Shown here piece by piece: positions 25,464 to 41,164 of a stretch of 64,000 bases of DNA (positions are counted from its first letter, which is position 1; every line of letters begins with the position of its first letter). Location: NCBI RefSeq assembly GCF_002831585.1, contig NZ_CP025113.1, positions 4,479,001-4,543,000 of the forward strand, written 5' to 3'. Below the pieces are notes generated by a model that did not search any database, was not told where the DNA came from, and was given only the letters and a program-made list of their open reading frames with translations. Origin of the DNA: Bradyrhizobium sp. SK17 (GTDB lineage: Bacteria; Pseudomonadota; Alphaproteobacteria; Rhizobiales; Xanthobacteraceae). The translations under genes and the position numbers were made by a program.

Positions 25464-27077
25464 ATGAGCGAAGACATCGCAGCGACCATCCAGCGCGCCC
25501 GTGAGCACAGCATCGGCGATCTGTTGCGCCGGTCGGCGAAGCGCTACCCAAACAAGACCGCGCTGATCTGCGGCGAGGTGGGCTGGACCTTCGCGGAGAT
25601 GGACGCGATCTGCAACCGGCTGGGCCGCGGGTTGATCGGCCTTGGCGTCGCGAAGGGCGACCGCGTCGCGGTGCTGTCGCGCAATTCGCACGGCTTCGCC
25701 GCGCTGCGCTTCGCGGTGGCGCGGATCGGTGCGATCCTGGTGCCGATCAACTTCATGCTCAATCCCGATGAGATCAATTTCATCCTCGCCAATTCAGGCG
25801 CCAGGCTGCTCGCGGTCGGCCCTGACTTCGTGGAGACCGCGCATGCCGCGGCGGCCAAGGGCTCGGCGGTCGAGACCCTGATCTGGCTGCCCGGTGAAGA
25901 TGCCGCGACCGCGCCTGAAGGCATCACGACATTCGACAGTTTGCTGCACAGCGATGCGTCGGCGCCGGACGTGTCGGTGGACAGCCGCGACCCCGCGCAG
26001 ATCATCTACACCAGCGGCACCGAATCGCTGCCGAAGGGCGCGATCCTCACCCATGAAGCGGTGATGTGGCAGTATGTCAGCTGCATCATCGACGGCGGCA
26101 TGGCGACCGACGACACCGTGCTGCACGCGCTGCCGCTCTATCACTGCGCGCAGCTCGACGTCTTCCTCGGACCCGCGATCTACCTCGGCGCCACCAGCCT
26201 GATCACCGGCAAGCCGGTGCCCGATAACGTCCTGGCGCTGATCGCGACCCACAGGATCAATTCGTTCTTCGCGCCGCCGACGATCTGGATCGCGATGCTG
26301 CGCTCGCCGGCGTTCGATCGCACGGACCTGTCGACCCTGCGCAAGGGCTATTACGGCGCCTCGATCATGCCGGTCGAGGTGCTGCTCGAATTGCAGCGCC
26401 GGCTGCCGGATGTGCAGTTCTGGAATTTCTACGGCCAGACCGAGATCGCGCCGCTTGCGACCGTGCTCGCGCCGCAGGACCAACTGCCGAAGGCCGGCTC
26501 CGCCGGCAAGCCCGCGATCAATGTCGAGACCCGTGTGGTCAAGCCCGACATGACCGACGTCGCGGTGGGGGAGGTCGGCGAGATCGTGCACCGCTCGCCG
26601 CACCTGCTGTCCGGTTACTACAACGATCCGGTCAAGACCGCGGCCGCGTTTGCCGGCGGCTGGTTTCACTCCGGCGATCTCGCTGTTGTCGACGCCGACG
26701 GCTACTTCACCGTGGTCGATCGCGTGAAGGACATGATCAAGAGCGGCGGCGAGAATGTCGCAAGCCGCGAGGTCGAGGAGATGGTCTACCGGCTGCCGGC
26801 GGTGTCGGAGGTCGCGGTGGTCGGGCTGCCCGACCCGCGCTGGATCGAGGCGGTGACCGCGATCGTCGTGGTCAAGGCCGGCGAGAGCCTCGATGCCGAT
26901 ACCGTCATCAAGCATTGCGCGGCGTCGATGGCCCATTTCAAGGTGCCGAAGCGGGTGATCTTCGTGGATGCCCTGCCGAAGAACCCGAGCGGCAAGCTGC
27001 TCAAGCGCGAGCTGCGGCAGCGCTATGTCGGCGGCTCGACGTTGGATCAGGCGGTCCAGAACAGCTTTGCCGGGTGA
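25464..27077 (+). CDS. AMP-forming acyl-CoA ligase
   Basis: A 537-residue class I adenylate-forming enzyme that activates a carboxylic acid as its CoA thioester. ATG 25464 follows GGGAGGG. The P-loop-like AMP motif is YTSGTESLPKGAILTHE (about residue 180-196), with the later core motifs YGQTEIAPLATVL, WFHSGDLAVVDADGYFTVVDRVKDMIKSGGENVASREVE and the catalytic lysine at PKNPSGKLLKREL. The usual SxxSTG has Glu-Ser after GT rather than Gly-Xaa, a mild variation. It is the last gene of the GntR operon and could convert the acid brought in by the solute-binding system. Chain length or aromatic preference is unknown. Confidence 0.93.
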   Translation: MSEDIAATIQRAREHSIGDLLRRSAKRYPNKTALICGEVGWTFAEMDAICNRLGRGLIGLGVAKGDRVAVLSRNSHGFAALRFAVARIGAILVPINFMLNPDEINFILANSGARLLAVGPDFVETAHAAAAKGSAVETLIWLPGEDAATAPEGITTFDSLLHSDASAPDVSVDSRDPAQIIYTSGTESLPKGAILTHEAVMWQYVSCIIDGGMATDDTVLHALPLYHCAQLDVFLGPAIYLGATSLITGKPVPDNVLALIATHRINSFFAPPTIWIAMLRSPAFDRTDLSTLRKGYYGASIMPVEVLLELQRRLPDVQFWNFYGQTEIAPLATVLAPQDQLPKAGSAGKPAINVETRVVKPDMTDVAVGEVGEIVHRSPHLLSGYYNDPVKTAAAFAGGWFHSGDLAVVDADGYFTVVDRVKDMIKSGGENVASREVEEMVYRLPAVSEVAVVGLPDPRWIEAVTAIVVVKAGESLDADTVIKHCAASMAHFKVPKRVIFVDALPKNPSGKLLKRELRQRYVGGSTLDQAVQNSFAG

Positions 27078-27166
27078 TCGACCCGGCCGCGGCGGTGGAT
27101 GGGCGAGGCCAATCTAGCTCCAGCCGTGCGCCTAAGTGCTTGATTTGAGGGGCTCTGTCCCGGTTC

Positions 27167-27180
27167 GCCGCAGCTGCGGC
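27167..27180. terminator. 14-bp perfect palindrome after the CoA ligase gene
   Basis: GCCGCAGCTGCGGC at 27167-27180 is a perfect palindrome, flanked by CCCGG and CCGGGG that can extend pairing. It may end the CoA ligase transcript, though no T-run follows. It lies between that gene and the predicted secE promoter. Confidence 0.3.
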
Positions 27181-27206
27181 CGGGGTGGGGCGCGACGCTG
27201 CCGATC

Positions 27207-27235
27207 TTGACGTTTGGCTCCTCTCGCAGTAGATA
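27207..27235 (+). promoter_or_regulatory. Predicted sigma-70 promoter of secE-nusG
   Basis: -35 TTGACG (27207-27212), 17-bp spacer, -10 TAGATA (27230-27235). It would give a leader of about 170 nt before secE. The -10 match is moderate, but the position and the strong -35 make it the best candidate in the 330-base gene-free stretch. Confidence 0.45.
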
Positions 27236-27409
27236 CCCGGCACTCGCAGCCGGCCCGCTTTGATGGCGGATATCCGGCGCGGCCTAATTCCCCGAACAAT
27301 CGAGCTCGTTTATCGGCTCAACCTTCCAAACGAGGGCTGGGTCCGCAAGGTCGGCTGTTCGGATTCCTTGAAACGTTGCAATCGTCCGGAGACGGACGCG
27401 GATCTCACG

Positions 27410-27601
27410 ATGGCTTTCAGCCCGTTCAAATTCCTGAAGGAAGTACGCTCGGAGACCGCCAAGGTCACCTGGCCGACGCGCCGCGAGACGACCATCACCA
27501 CCATCATGGTGTTCGTGATGGTGGCGCTGGCCTCGATCTTCTTCTTCGCCGCGGATCAGATCATCCGCTATCTCATCACCCTGATACTGGGCATCCACTG
27601 A
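27410..27601 (+). CDS. secE: Preprotein translocase subunit SecE
   Basis: A 63-residue SecE with a single transmembrane segment (TIMVFVMVALASIFFFAADQIIRYL), the minimal type found in alphaproteobacteria. ATG 27410 is chosen because MAFSPFKFLKEVRSETAKVTWPTRRE is the conserved N-terminus with the amphipathic helix and the VxWPxR motif; longer in-frame extension from 27260 is not conserved. It is a core subunit of SecYEG in the inner membrane, the partner secY being encoded at 61.3 kb in this window. Its stop overlaps the nusG start by one base, implying coupled translation. Confidence 0.95.
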   Translation: MAFSPFKFLKEVRSETAKVTWPTRRETTITTIMVFVMVALASIFFFAADQIIRYLITLILGIH

Positions 27602-28155
27602 TGAGCACTGGAACTCAATTGATGGACAAGCGCTGGTACATCGTTCACGCCTATTCCAACTTCGAGAAGAAGGTTCAGGAATCGATCCGTGAACAGGCCA
27701 AGCAGCGCGGGCTGGAAGATCTGTTCGAGCAGATCCTGGTGCCGACCGAGAAGGTCACCGAGGTGCGCCGCGGCCGCAAGATCGACGCCGAGCGCAAGTT
27801 CTTCCCGGGCTATGTGCTGGTGAAGATGAAGCTGACCGACGAGGCGTTCCATCTGATCAAGAACACCCCGAAGGTCACTGGCTTCCTCGGTGCGGAAAAC
27901 AAGCCGATGCCGATCTCGGAAGCCGAGGCGATGCGGATCCTGCACCAGGTGCAGGAGGGCGTGGAGCGTCCGAAGGCGTCGGTGTCGTTCGAAATCGGCG
28001 AGAACGTGCGCGTGGCCGATGGCCCGTTCGCCTCGTTCTCCGGCGTGGTGGAAGAAATCGACGAGGCGCGCTCGCGCGTGAAGGTCGCGGTGTCGATCTT
28101 CGGCCGCGCGACCCCGGTGGAACTGGAATTCGGTCAGGTCGAAAAGGTGGTCTGA
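27601..28155 (+). CDS. nusG: Transcription termination/antitermination factor NusG
   Basis: A 184-residue NusG that binds RNA polymerase and Rho or S10. The start is ATG 27601 (MSTGTQLMDKRWYIVHAYSN), sharing its A with the secE stop; an internal ATG at 27622 is a less likely alternative. The NGN domain spans about residues 8-110, with WYIVHAYSNFEKKVQ and FFPGYVLVKM. The C-terminal KOW domain contains FEIGENVRVADGPFASFSGVVEEID and ends GQVEKVV. Order secE-nusG-rplK is conserved across bacteria. Confidence 0.97.
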   Translation: MSTGTQLMDKRWYIVHAYSNFEKKVQESIREQAKQRGLEDLFEQILVPTEKVTEVRRGRKIDAERKFFPGYVLVKMKLTDEAFHLIKNTPKVTGFLGAENKPMPISEAEAMRILHQVQEGVERPKASVSFEIGENVRVADGPFASFSGVVEEIDEARSRVKVAVSIFGRATPVELEFGQVEKVV

Positions 28156-28194
28156 CCGGACGGCGTGAGGTATACGCCTCGCGTCAAGCAAAGG

Positions 28195-28241
28195 CCGTGG
28201 GAGGGAGGAGGCGGTCGCCAGCCCCTTCAACCGAACCACGG
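28195..28241 (+). promoter_or_regulatory. Structured leader of rplKA
   Basis: CCGTGG (28195-28200) pairs with CCACGG (28236-28241), closing a 35-nt loop that contains AGGGAGGAGG-like and pyrimidine-rich segments. A smaller stem GGCGT/ACGCC (28162-28178) precedes it. A structured segment just before rplK is where L1 exerts autogenous control in other bacteria, so this may be an L1 target; the fold is not verified. Confidence 0.35.
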
Positions 28242-28283
28242 AACCTGAAACCGCCGGCATCGCCGGCACAACAGGAGTACTAA

Positions 28284-28712
28284 ATGGCAAAGAAAGTGAC
28301 CGGATACCTGAAGCTTCAGGTCCCGGCCGGTGCGGCGAATCCCTCGCCCCCGATCGGTCCCGCGCTTGGTCAGCGCGGCCTCAACATCATGGAATTCTGC
28401 AAGGCGTTCAACGCCCAGACGCAGAAGGAAGAAAAGAACACGCCGATTCCGGTGGTGATCACGATCTACGCCGATCGTTCGTTCACCTTCGAGATGAAGA
28501 CCCCCCCGATGTCCTTCTTCCTCAAGCAGGCTGCCAAGATCCAGTCCGGCTCGAAGGCGCCGGGCCGCGACAAGGCCGGCAAGGTGACCAAGGCGCAGGT
28601 GCGCGAGATCGCCGAGAAGAAGATGAAGGATCTGAATTGCGACACCATCGAATCGGCCATGAAGATGGTCGAGGGCTCTGCCCGCTCGATGGGTCTGGAA
28701 GTTGCGGGGTAA
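28284..28712 (+). CDS. rplK: 50S ribosomal protein L11
   Basis: A 142-residue L11, the usual length. ATG 28284 follows CAGGAGTAC. The N-terminal domain with [33 protein letters not shown] contains the Pro-rich loop that contacts EF-G and thiostrepton-type drugs; the C-terminal 23S-binding domain follows, ending [15 protein letters not shown]. It binds the GTPase-associated centre of 23S rRNA and is needed for stringent response activation. It is followed after 6 bases by rplA. Confidence 0.97.
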   Translation: MAKKVTGYLKLQVPAGAANPSPPIGPALGQRGLNIMEFCKAFNAQTQKEEKNTPIPVVITIYADRSFTFEMKTPPMSFFLKQAAKIQSGSKAPGRDKAGKVTKAQVREIAEKKMKDLNCDTIESAMKMVEGSARSMGLEVAG

Positions 28713-28718
28713 CGGGCC

Positions 28719-29411
<693 letters not shown>

Positions 29412-29437
29412 GATCTCTGGCCGTAACGAGATAGAGA

Positions 29438-29473
29438 GGGCGGGATCGGGCAACCGATTCCGCCCTTTGTTTT
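29438..29473 (+). terminator. Intrinsic terminator after rplA
   Basis: A 12-bp stem (GGGCGGGATCGG at 29438-29449 with CCGATTCCGCCC at 29454-29465, one G-U pair) capped by a GCAA tetraloop and followed by TTTGTTTTG. This is the clearest intrinsic terminator in the window and cuts rplKA off from rplJL. Confidence 0.88.
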
Positions 29474-29564
29474 GCCAAAGCGTTTTCGAGCGAAGCTACT
29501 TCCGTTTCGCATGAAGAAAGCGCGCCAAGACAAGATCTGAAGCCTCTCGCAGGAAACAATAACA

Positions 29565-30518
29565 ATGCCCGATAAGGTTCTGGTCTATTCGCGTTTTCCC
29601 AAGGCCCAGCTGATCCGCTTCGGCGAGCGCTTCGAGCTGCTGAACGCCGCTGGCAAGCGGCTGGACGAAGCATTTCCGGCCGCGGAACTCGCGGGTATCC
29701 GCGCCATGATCACCGCTGGCGGCACGCCGCTCCGGGGCGACGCGATGGACCTGCTGCCGAAGCTCGGCGCGATCATCTGCTACGGCACCGGCTATGATGG
29801 CGTCGATCTCGCTGCGGCCGCCAGGCGCGGGATCGCGGTTGGCCACAGCCCGGGGGCGAATGCGGCGTCGGTTGCCGACACGGCGCTGACCCTGATGCTG
29901 GCGTCGGTGCGCCGTCTGCTGGTGGCCGACAATTATGTCCGGAGCGGCGACTGGGCCGGCGCCAAGCCGTCGCCGATGATGCGGCCGCAGGCCGGCATGC
30001 TCGGCCGCAAGGTCGGCGTCTACGGCATGGGCGAGATCGGCCGCAAGATCGCAAGCCGCGTCGCCGGCTTCGAGACCGAGGTCGGCTATTTCAGCCGCTC
30101 GAGGCACGACGTGCCCTACCAGTATTTTCCGACCCTTGAGGCGCTCAGCGACTGGTGCAGCGTGCTGATGGTCGCCGTGCGCGCCGGTGCGGAGACCGAG
30201 CGCGTGGTCAATGCCGACATCCTGCGCCGGCTCGGCAGCGACGGCATTGTCGTCAACATCTCGCGCGGCTCCGTCATCGACGAGGCGGCGCTGGTCGCGG
30301 CGCTGACCGATGGGACCATCGCCGGCGCCGGCCTCGACGTGTTCGCCAGGGAGCCTCATGCGCCGGATGCGCTGACCGCGTTGCCGAACGTGGTGCTGTC
30401 GCCGCATCTCGGCGGCCATACCCTGGAATCGCATGTCGCGATGCAGGACTGCGTGCTGGCCAATCTCGACGCGTTCTTTGCCGGCCGGCCGTTGCCCTAT
30501 GCGGTCAAGGGCGCCTGA
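29565..30518 (+). CDS. D-2-hydroxyacid dehydrogenase (glyoxylate/hydroxypyruvate reductase-like)
   Basis: A 317-residue NAD(P)-dependent D-isomer 2-hydroxyacid dehydrogenase. The Rossmann motif GVYGMGEIGRKIA (about residues 148-160) and the catalytic triad Arg in NISRGSVIDE, Glu in FAREPH and His in LSPHLGGHT are all present. The substrate could be glyoxylate, hydroxypyruvate or a related 2-keto acid. ATG 29565 follows a run of A-rich sequence with AGGAAAC. It sits between rplA and rplJ, where other bacteria have nothing, so it is a lineage insertion into the ribosomal cluster. A terminator precedes it and its own promoter is not obvious. Confidence 0.93.
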   Translation: MPDKVLVYSRFPKAQLIRFGERFELLNAAGKRLDEAFPAAELAGIRAMITAGGTPLRGDAMDLLPKLGAIICYGTGYDGVDLAAAARRGIAVGHSPGANAASVADTALTLMLASVRRLLVADNYVRSGDWAGAKPSPMMRPQAGMLGRKVGVYGMGEIGRKIASRVAGFETEVGYFSRSRHDVPYQYFPTLEALSDWCSVLMVAVRAGAETERVVNADILRRLGSDGIVVNISRGSVIDEAALVAALTDGTIAGAGLDVFAREPHAPDALTALPNVVLSPHLGGHTLESHVAMQDCVLANLDAFFAGRPLPYAVKGA

Positions 30519-30584
30519 GAGGCCGACCTCGAAGGCATGACCAAGTTCCGCACACCTCTGTCGGAACTGGTCCAATATTTGCTC

Positions 30585-30613
30585 TTGGCAAGCCGGGCAG
30601 GACCGGCTACATA
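30585..30613 (+). promoter_or_regulatory. Predicted promoter of rplJL-rpoBC
   Basis: -35 TTGGCA (30585-30590), 17-bp spacer, -10 TACATA (30608-30613). It would generate a leader of nearly 500 nt to rplJ, typical of the rplJ-rpoB operon, whose L10 leader is known to be long. The -10 match is modest, but the preceding terminator makes a new promoter in this area necessary. Confidence 0.45.
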
Positions 30614-31097
30614 GCGCCTTCCGGGCGTGCTGGCACTTGCTGGCATGTCCGTGCTCGCATTCCGAAAACCTGAGATGATAGGAGATCATTCCTTTCCGCA
30701 TGCCGCAAGGATGCTCGAAAGGAAGGAGACCCGTCGCCTCTGATGGAGTGAGAGCAGGGGCCTTCAGCGTGCTGAAGTGCCTTGATCCTGTCCAAGACTG
30801 CAGGCGCCCGCGAGAACTTCGTGTTTTCAACGGCTTAATCGCATGGCCTGCATAGACGGGTGAAGACCGGATTTTGCACTTCAGGTCGCGGCATGGTCGC
30901 GGCTGGAAGGCTGGTTTGGTTCGAACCTCGACAGCCCATGGCCGCAAGGCTCTGGGAGGGCAGGCTACTAGATGTCGTCTTGCCCGGCATGTCCGAAGGG
31001 TCTTAGCGCCCCTGCGGATCAGGTTTAGGGCGGGACGATGGGTGCAACCCGGCGGTCCTGCCTTCGCGGAAAGGCCGCCAACCGGAAAGAGCTTGCT
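30614..31097 (+). promoter_or_regulatory. Long leader of rplJ with probable L10 autoregulatory hairpin
   Basis: A gene-free stretch of about 480 nt. Near its end GGCGGGAC (31029-31036) pairs with GTCCTGCC (31055-31062, one G-U), enclosing GGGT-GCA-ACCC (31040-31050). This bulged hairpin ends 35 nt before the rplJ start. In other bacteria the L10(L12)4 complex binds a structured leader just upstream of rplJ to repress its own synthesis; this is the candidate site. The rest of the stretch has smaller stems I did not resolve. Confidence 0.45.
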
Positions 31098-31616
31098 GTG
31101 GAACGAGCGGCAAAAAAGGAGTCGGTCGAACAACTTAACGGGGTCTTCAAGGCCACGTCGGTTGCGATCGTTGCTCACTATTCCGGCCTCACCGTGGCCC
31201 AGATGCAGAAGCTGCGCATGCAGATGAAGCAGGCGGGCGCGTCGGTGAAGGTCTCGAAGAACCGTCTCGCCAAAATTGCTCTTGAAGGCACTGACGTCGC
31301 TGCCATCGGCTCCCTGCTGAAGGGGCCGACCGTGATCGCTACTTCGGACGATCCGGTTGCGGCGCCAAAGGTTGCCGTCGAATTCGCCAAGGCGAACGAG
31401 AAGTTCGTCATCCTTGGCGGCTCGATGGGTAAAACCGTCCTGAATGTCGACAGCGTGAAGGCGCTCGCCTCACTGCCGTCGCTCGACGAACTGCGCGGCA
31501 AGATCGTTGGCCTCATCGTGGCGCCGGCGACCAAGCTTGCTCAGCTCTCGAACGCGCCCGCGGCCAAGCTCGCGCGCGTCATCCAGGCTCATGCCTCAAA
31601 GGGCGAAGCGGCCTGA
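31098..31616 (+). CDS. rplJ: 50S ribosomal protein L10
   Basis: A 172-residue L10 starting at GTG 31098 ([22 protein letters not shown]); the longer frame from 31038 runs into the leader and is rejected. The rRNA-binding N-terminal domain carries [16 protein letters not shown], and the C-terminal helix ([14 protein letters not shown]) anchors L7/L12 dimers. It forms the base of the stalk of the large subunit. It is followed 53 bp later by rplL. Confidence 0.96.
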   Translation: MERAAKKESVEQLNGVFKATSVAIVAHYSGLTVAQMQKLRMQMKQAGASVKVSKNRLAKIALEGTDVAAIGSLLKGPTVIATSDDPVAAPKVAVEFAKANEKFVILGGSMGKTVLNVDSVKALASLPSLDELRGKIVGLIVAPATKLAQLSNAPAAKLARVIQAHASKGEAA

Positions 31617-31669
31617 CCCTTCGCTAATCTCAAACCTGGTTCGAACCAAACGTTTAAGGAAACAGATCA

Positions 31670-32047
31670 ATGGCTGACTTGCAGAAAATCGTCGACGACC
31701 TCTCGAGCCTCACCGTGCTCGAAGCCGCCGAACTCGCCAAGCTCCTCGAAGAAAAGTGGGGCGTCTCCGCCGCTGCCGCCGTTGCGGTGGCCGGCCCGGC
31801 TGCTGGCGGCGGTGCCGCTGCTCCGGCTGAAGAGAAGACCGACTTCACCGTCGTGCTGGCTGCCGCCGGCGACAAGAAGATCGAGGTCATCAAGGAAGTC
31901 CGCGCCATCACCGGCCTGGGCCTGAAGGAAGCCAAGGACCTCGTCGAAGGTGCTCCGAAGCCGGTCAAGGAAGGCGTCAACAAGGACGAAGCCGACAAGA
32001 TCAAGGCTCAGCTTGAGAAGGCTGGCGCCAAGGTCGAGCTCAAGTAA
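31670..32047 (+). CDS. rplL: 50S ribosomal protein L7/L12
   Basis: A 125-residue L7/L12. The N-terminal dimerisation part ([30 protein letters not shown]), an Ala/Gly hinge ([20 protein letters not shown]) and the C-terminal factor-binding domain ([41 protein letters not shown]) are all recognisable. It recruits translational GTPases. ATG 31670; the hairpin at 32056 follows within 10 bases of the stop. Confidence 0.97.
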   Translation: MADLQKIVDDLSSLTVLEAAELAKLLEEKWGVSAAAAVAVAGPAAGGGAAAPAEEKTDFTVVLAAAGDKKIEVIKEVRAITGLGLKEAKDLVEGAPKPVKEGVNKDEADKIKAQLEKAGAKVELK

Positions 32048-32055
32048 TGCGCGAT

Positions 32056-32081
32056 CCGGGAGCGCCGCAGGGCGCTCCCGG
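32056..32081 (+). terminator. Attenuator/processing hairpin between rplL and rpoB
   Basis: CCGGGAGCGCC (32056-32066) and GGCGCTCCCGG (32071-32081) form an 11-bp perfect stem with a GCAG loop, 8 bases after the rplL stop. It lacks a T-tract. In E. coli the equivalent gap contains an attenuator and an RNase III site that lower rpoBC relative to rplJL; this hairpin is positioned for the same role. Confidence 0.5.
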
Positions 32082-32489
32082 GCCATGCAAACGGCGTGCG
32101 ACAGGTTGTCGCGTGGCGCGTCGGACACAAGAAAGTGTGGGGATCCGTGGACTTAACCCTCGAATCTCCATTATTGCCTACCCATATGGGATTGGCAGCG
32201 GAAAAACACGGTCGGTGGCGGGGACGGCAGGGTCCTCGGGCTAGGCCGTTGGGAGACAGTCAGATTTCGGGCTTTTTCAGTCCGTGAAGCGGAGCGTTTG
32301 GACGAGCGGGTGCAGTGATGCGCCCCGCGCGTCGTTTTGCGTTTTGAAGGCAATGGAAGCCGGGACTGGGATTTAATTCCTGAGCGCTGGCTTCGTTCCT
32401 TCGGGACGATTCGAAATTCAACCCGGGGCCGATGGCAGTCGCGTCCCGGAAGGTTCGCCAGACAAAGGCGACGAAAATGAGAGGCCACG
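32082..32489 (+). other. Gene-free spacer before rpoB
   Basis: About 410 bases with no convincing gene; the overlapping short frames lack ribosome binding sites and conserved features. Apart from the hairpin at its left end I see no strong hairpin with a T-run. It probably serves as the untranslated leader of rpoB and could hold a secondary promoter, though I could not identify one confidently. Confidence 0.5.
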
Positions 32490-36608
<4,119 letters not shown>

Positions 36609-36621
36609 CGCTGTGATCGAT

Positions 36622-36646
36622 GCCCGGCGCGTTTCTCGCGCCGGGC
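36622..36646 (+). terminator. GC hairpin between rpoB and rpoC
   Basis: GCCCGGCGCG (36622-36631) and CGCGCCGGGC (36637-36646) form a 10-bp perfect stem with a TTTCT loop. There is no T-tract after it, so it is more likely an mRNA processing or stability element than a full terminator. Confidence 0.4.
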
Positions 36647-36738
36647 CTTCGCGCTCCGCCCGGACGTTGAGTGGGGCGCGCGCTGACTAAAAGTTTCGAA
36701 TTTGCTGCCGGTGACGATCGGCACGCGAGGAGAAGACC

Positions 36739-40941
<4,203 letters not shown>

Positions 40942-40970
40942 GCATCCGCAAGACTACGGTAGCCAACGAG

Positions 40971-40997
40971 AAGGCCGGCGTTCTGCCGGCCTTTTTG
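40971..40997 (+). terminator. Intrinsic terminator after rpoC
   Basis: A stem of GGCCGGC (40973-40979) and GCCGGCC (40985-40991), extendable by flanking A/T pairs, with a GTTCT loop, followed by TTTTT. It lies 30 bases after the rpoC stop and separates the rplJ-rpoC operon from the oxidoreductase gene. Confidence 0.85.
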
Positions 40998-41122
40998 CTG
41001 CTTTCTTTGCTTGCTGCGGTGCAGGGACGCAGTTTGTTCATCTTTCCTTCAGGCTAAAAAGTGCCTTTGCTAGGGTGACTTAGACCGGCTGCTCGGCAGT
41101 GCCGGAGACGACGGAATTCATA

Positions 41123-41164
41123 ATGCTCGACTTGGCTATCGTAGGCGGCGGCCCCGGGGGCTGA
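41123..41164 (+). other. Detached N-terminal codons of the oxidoreductase-methyltransferase gene (frameshift)
   Basis: ATG 41123 opens a frame reading MLDLAIVGGGPGG and then TGA at 41162-41164, whose A is the first base of the ATG that opens the following long frame. The 13 residues are the N-terminal strand and glycine loop of an FAD-binding Rossmann fold. Reading CTG at 41161-41163 would join them directly to the next residues (LMSAWYLKRKL), giving a normal GxGxxG...A motif. The run CCCCGGGGG (41153-41160 area) is a typical place for a one-base deletion or a sequencing error. Confidence 0.75.

Noticed and set aside
23124..27410. A tRNA-Trp-associated genomic island
   Set aside because: No integrase or duplicated tRNA end was found, and base use matches the neighbours.
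41123..41164. Programmed -1 ribosomal frameshift at the oxidoreductase gene
   Set aside because: The GGG-GGC-TGA context does not permit good P- and A-site re-pairing after a -1 slip, and no downstream pseudoknot is evident; a one-base deletion or sequencing error is simpler.
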